Below are positions 60,401 through 64,000 of a stretch of 64,000 nucleotides of DNA, one piece after another. This DNA is from Motacilla alba alba (lineage: Eukaryota > Chordata > Aves > Passeriformes > Motacillidae). Below the pieces are notes generated by a model. That model was not told where the DNA came from. It was given only the letters and a program-made list of their open reading frames with translations, and made no database searches. The position numbers and the translations under genes were made by a program. Every line of letters starts with the position of its first letter. The stretch's first letter is position 1. The stretch lies in assembly GCF_015832195.1 (NCBI RefSeq), contig NC_052016.1, positions 32,013,129 through 32,077,128 of the forward strand. Direction: 5' to 3'.

Positions 60401-63400
60401 GGGCTCATTGGCGCTGCGGGGCACGTGGGCTGGTACATGCTTCACCCGGTGCACTGGGTTCCCCACCCTGGGGCTGACAGTCAGTGCCAAGCCCGAGAGG
60501 GGCTCCAGCTGAAAATATCCAGGGCACAGTGGGGTGCTGACAGGCAGGCAGAAGAAGAAGCAGATGTGGAGCCAATGTGGTGTGAGGACTGTGTTTGACC
60601 TGCAATATAGCTAACATCAAAATCAATCTACCGTAGCTGGTCCTCCACCCTTTGGCTACCACCCTCCTTGAACACCTACAACAACATATTATTCCTTCCA
60701 CCCTCTGCCAAACTCATCTGTCTTTTTCCTGTATCTACTTTCACATCCCTTTCATTCCTCACTCAAATATATCTCCTCCCTTCATTTTCGCCAGTGCCTT
60801 TGTTTCCCCATTGTGCTTTCTATTTTCCCCATTTAATTTCTTGCACCCCCCCACACCCCCTTATCTTTCAACTGCCTCTGCTGTCCATTCTTTCCTTCAT
60901 CATATTGGCCTAGCATTTTAAGCCAGCTAAATATCTACCCATCCTCCCAGCCTTTCACCGTGGCATATATCTGTGTGGCATATCTATTTATTAATTTCCT
61001 ATATAGAAAATACCAGCAGGTTTGGTGGTTTTTTCTTTTTGTGTTTTTTTTTTTCTTGTTTCTCTCTCCCTCTCCTCATCATTATGAGAAAATAATGAGC
61101 TGTTTGGTCTGTTTTACTGGTCGGGGGGAGGAGGGGAGAGAAAGGAAGAGCATGTGGGAGTAACAAGCCAGGTGCCCTGGATTGTTTGCCTGGAAAGTTC
61201 TTTCCTCTTTCTTCCTTGCCCACTGTGGCCTCATTTATCTAAGGATGTAGCAGCTTTTACTGTACATTATGAAAAAGCCTAAGAAAGCAATCATTCTGCA
61301 GAAGAGGAGCCAAGAGAAGCCATTAGGAACACAGGGGCTCTCTGCTAATCATTACCTGACATTTGCCCAGGGCTGGCAGCTTGCAAGCAGGTTTATGATT
61401 GTCTCCCATGACCCCTACGTGGCATCTTACATGAAGATTTTTCAAATGCTTCCCTGATTCTGGATGTTCATATGGAAATACGTCTTAAACTGTGAGTTGA
61501 AGTAGGAGATAAAAATAAGAGCACCACTACTACCTCTTCCAGCCTTGTGATCCTACTGCATCAGTCACCGTTTATTGCTGTTGCCATCTGCTTGCCATCC
61601 TTGCTTGTGGCCTCAGGCCCTCTCCTGCAGGTAGGTACCACTGCTGTCTCCTGCACAGTCACAGACATCGTCCCTGATCCCATATCCTTTTCCTTTAGAC
61701 TTTCATGGCTCTGCTGCTTTCTTAAGCACATTCCCAAACTGGTGTCTATCACAGTAGACACCAAGAGTCCACTTCAAGCTTGCCCATGCCATCTGTGCCA
61801 TGACAAACTCCTTTAACCCTCTGCTAGTGCTGGTGAGCACCTGCCAAGGAGAAAAGTGAACAATACATCTCAATACTCAGTGGTAGCTCAGCAGTTAACT
61901 TGAAGTCGACCAGGCAAAAACTTAAGATGTTAAGCAAAGTATTTTTATTCCCTCCCCTTACAATTGGCCTGAAATATCATGACAAGCATTATTTATCTTA
62001 TTAAGTACACTACATTAACCTTGCAAATATGCTAATGAACGAAAGGCGCTGCCTTAGCAGCTTTTTAGAATAGGAAATTAAACATGTTCATCAGAAAGCT
62101 TTTAATTATTATTATTTCTTAAATGCTGGTGTAATGCAACAGTTCTCCTTCTGCTAGGGGCATCACAGGAGAAGGATGAGGTATATATGCCTCCACCCTC
62201 AGACCTGTGCCCAAAATTCCATGTGGGTATTCCTACCTGACCTACACATTAAGGACCTGCTCTGTCCTGCAGCTGCACTCCTGGCCCAGGGAAGGGAAGA
62301 GCTGAAAGATCAGGAAGGCAGAGAAGGGAAGATTAAACTGAGTATCTCTGCTGAGGTATTGCTTTAGCACTGAAAAGGATGCAGGTACAAGTGCTGTATG
62401 CTGGAGGAGGACTGCAAACAGAAGGAAAGGGCCATGTCCTTTGCTCAGGATGAGCCTCTACTCAGTAGTTTCCCAAATATGTGATACAAACCTTGATCTA
62501 GGAGAGCATAGAGAGCCTGATAGCTGTCTCACTTTGGCACTGGCTTTTGAAAATAATATGCTTGGCCTGAGCAAGGTGTCTCCTTGTGTCCCTGTGCAGG
62601 CAGTGGAGAGGGAGAAGTGCCCAGGGAGCCCCTTATCTGAGTGTCAAGACAGCACAATGGATCCCACCTCCCAGTGCCTCAGGCACAAAATCCAGCTTAG
62701 ACACATAGCAGGGGCAAGGCCTGCATGGTTGAACCAGTCCCTGCGGGGGTCAGGGTGGTGGCACAAGGCACCCCTGCACCTTCTTAGCTGCTGGCAGAGG
62801 TTTGAGCTGGTGCCATCACAACTTCTTTTCCCAAGAACACGGACAGCCCTACCACATGCCAAGTCTGGCACAGCCCAAGCACATCTCCTGTCTGTCTAAC
62901 AGCCCTGAGCTGTGGGCTGGACAGCTCTTGGGCCGTGTGGGAAAGCAACAGAGTGCCACCACTGAAGGCCCTCCTGTGTGTCAGTGAGTGCATACTGCTG
63001 ACTCACAGCTCTTTCCTTCAGTGTGCTCCTCATGGTTCCCTTTCCCATGGTGACAGACACACTCTGCTCCCCTGGCTGCCTGCATCTCTTTCCTGGTAAG
63101 AAGCAAAGAGAACAAGATTTTCAAGGGTGGCTTGACAAAACCTACTCCCACCATGTATGAAGCTGTGATTCTCTCAGCTTGTTCTGCCCAGGGTCTGATC
63201 CAGAGTGACTCCCCACCACGCCTGGCTGTGCTGCTTCTTCTCCACCCAGGCAGCCCTTTCTGATGAGCTTCAAGTGCTTCCCTTACTGTGAACTGGCTGT
63301 CATTGCTCCTGTGGCTCCTCGCACGGCATGGTCAACTCAGCTGGCACAGGCAGTACAGTCACAAGTGCAATTTCTGATTACTTCTGGTTTTTTTTAATGG

Positions 63401-64000
63401 TGGTGTTACTGTTGCAGGCTGAGGGCAGCTGCTTTCACAGCTGCTGCAGCTTGCTAGCGTACTGCAGCCAGCATCACCCAGGAGAAAAGGCCAAGGAGCA
63501 CAGCTCTGCACTGCCTACTATCTATCTAAGCTTTTTTCAAGCTTTTATGTTGTTTTTTTTCTAAGTAAAATCTTAAGAGGGCATATTTAGCCCAGTATCC
63601 AATGTCTTTCTGGAGTGTGCTCTGATAAAGGAAAAAAATCATCCCTCAAGCGGTGTAGAGGTGAGGAAGCTTATCCCATGCCTCTGCATGAGAACTGTCA
63701 CAGCAGGATAAACCAAGGGAAATCAAAAGCTCAGAGATTTACCCAGACACAGAGAAAGGGATGATATTATCCAACATGACATTACATGTTCTTTCTGTAA
63801 CACAAATCAGCTTCCATTGGTCAAAAGCTGCTCTCCTCTGACATGATAGTCTTCCAGAACAGACTGCAGTGCTGCAGGAGCTCTGAGCAGATTTTTCAGT
63901 GTGTTTGTTTTCCCATTAAAATTATTTTCTCTGTAGTCATCACTCCAAGGCTGTCTTTCTGGGAGAGGCTGAGGCAGCACTAACTGGGTGCAGACCCACA

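Larger units (their letters stand above)
31210..64000 (-). other. LSAMP: LSAMP upstream intron (3' part of intron 3; continues beyond the window)
   Basis: The sequence before exon 4 is intronic: the exon 4 acceptor (TTTTTCTGTCCTACCAG) lies at 31210-31226. I searched for the preceding exon by eye, expecting the VNEGSNVTLVCMANGRPEP-type Ig2 sequence on the minus strand, and did not find it. The intron therefore appears to run past position 64000. It contains three CR1-derived pieces (33.2-33.7, 51.9-54.3 and 56.8-57.2 kb), a G25 run, a TA repeat, and long stretches of unique sequence without a supportable gene (31.2-33.1, 33.7-51.9, 54.3-56.8 and 57.2-64.0 kb). Confidence 0.85.

Noticed and set aside
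31210..64000. Searched for LSAMP exon 3 (first half of Ig2)
   Set aside because: No minus-strand segment resembling the expected Ig2 sequence was seen; it probably lies beyond the right edge.
1..64000. Any CRISPR array, phage, toxin-antitoxin or other novel multi-gene system
   Set aside because: The window is vertebrate intronic DNA with one gene. The only regular repeats are micro- and minisatellites and CR1 LINEs; there are no spaced repeats, operons or clustered unknown genes.

Overview
This is a vertebrate, almost certainly avian, nuclear window. It contains the 3' half of one gene, LSAMP (limbic system-associated membrane protein, an IgLON-family cell-adhesion protein), on the minus strand. 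Two things point to a bird. The recognisable transposons are nearly all CR1 LINEs, the dominant avian retrotransposon, and the LSAMP Ig3 domain carries bird-type wording rather than the mammalian form. I cannot name the species.

LSAMP layout, in transcription order (right to left): part of a large upstream intron (64000-31210), exon 4 (31209-31075), intron 4, exon 5 (27318-27198), intron 5 (958 bp), exon 6 (26239-26091), a 22.5 kb intron 6, then the last coding exon (3556-3459, ending in TAA) followed by a long 3' UTR candidate towards position 1. Exon numbers follow the usual seven-exon IgLON scheme. All junctions are GT-AG and the phases chain correctly (1, 1, 2, 1). Together these exons encode about 166 C-terminal residues: the second half of Ig2, all of Ig3, and the GPI-anchor signal. 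The signal peptide, Ig1 and the first half of Ig2 lie beyond the right edge.

Intron 6 holds two CpG-rich islands. The first (about 6400-7250) contains a 38-bp GC-rich minisatellite, nine full copies plus a partial one, followed by a short CAG run and a CTCF-like motif. The second (about 9690-10090) lies just before a truncated CR1. The upstream intron holds the largest transposon, a 5'-truncated CR1 (about 51.9-54.3 kb) whose reverse-transcriptase core is open but which has three frameshifts. It also holds two older minus-strand CR1 remnants and a 25-base G run. A possible LTR fragment occupies the first ~420 bases.

Most other open reading frames are chance ORFs in introns, UTR or repeats. 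I found no second protein-coding gene, no RNA gene and no CRISPR-like or phage-like system. The most unusual objects are the CpG island/minisatellite block inside the terminal intron and the structured 3' UTR.
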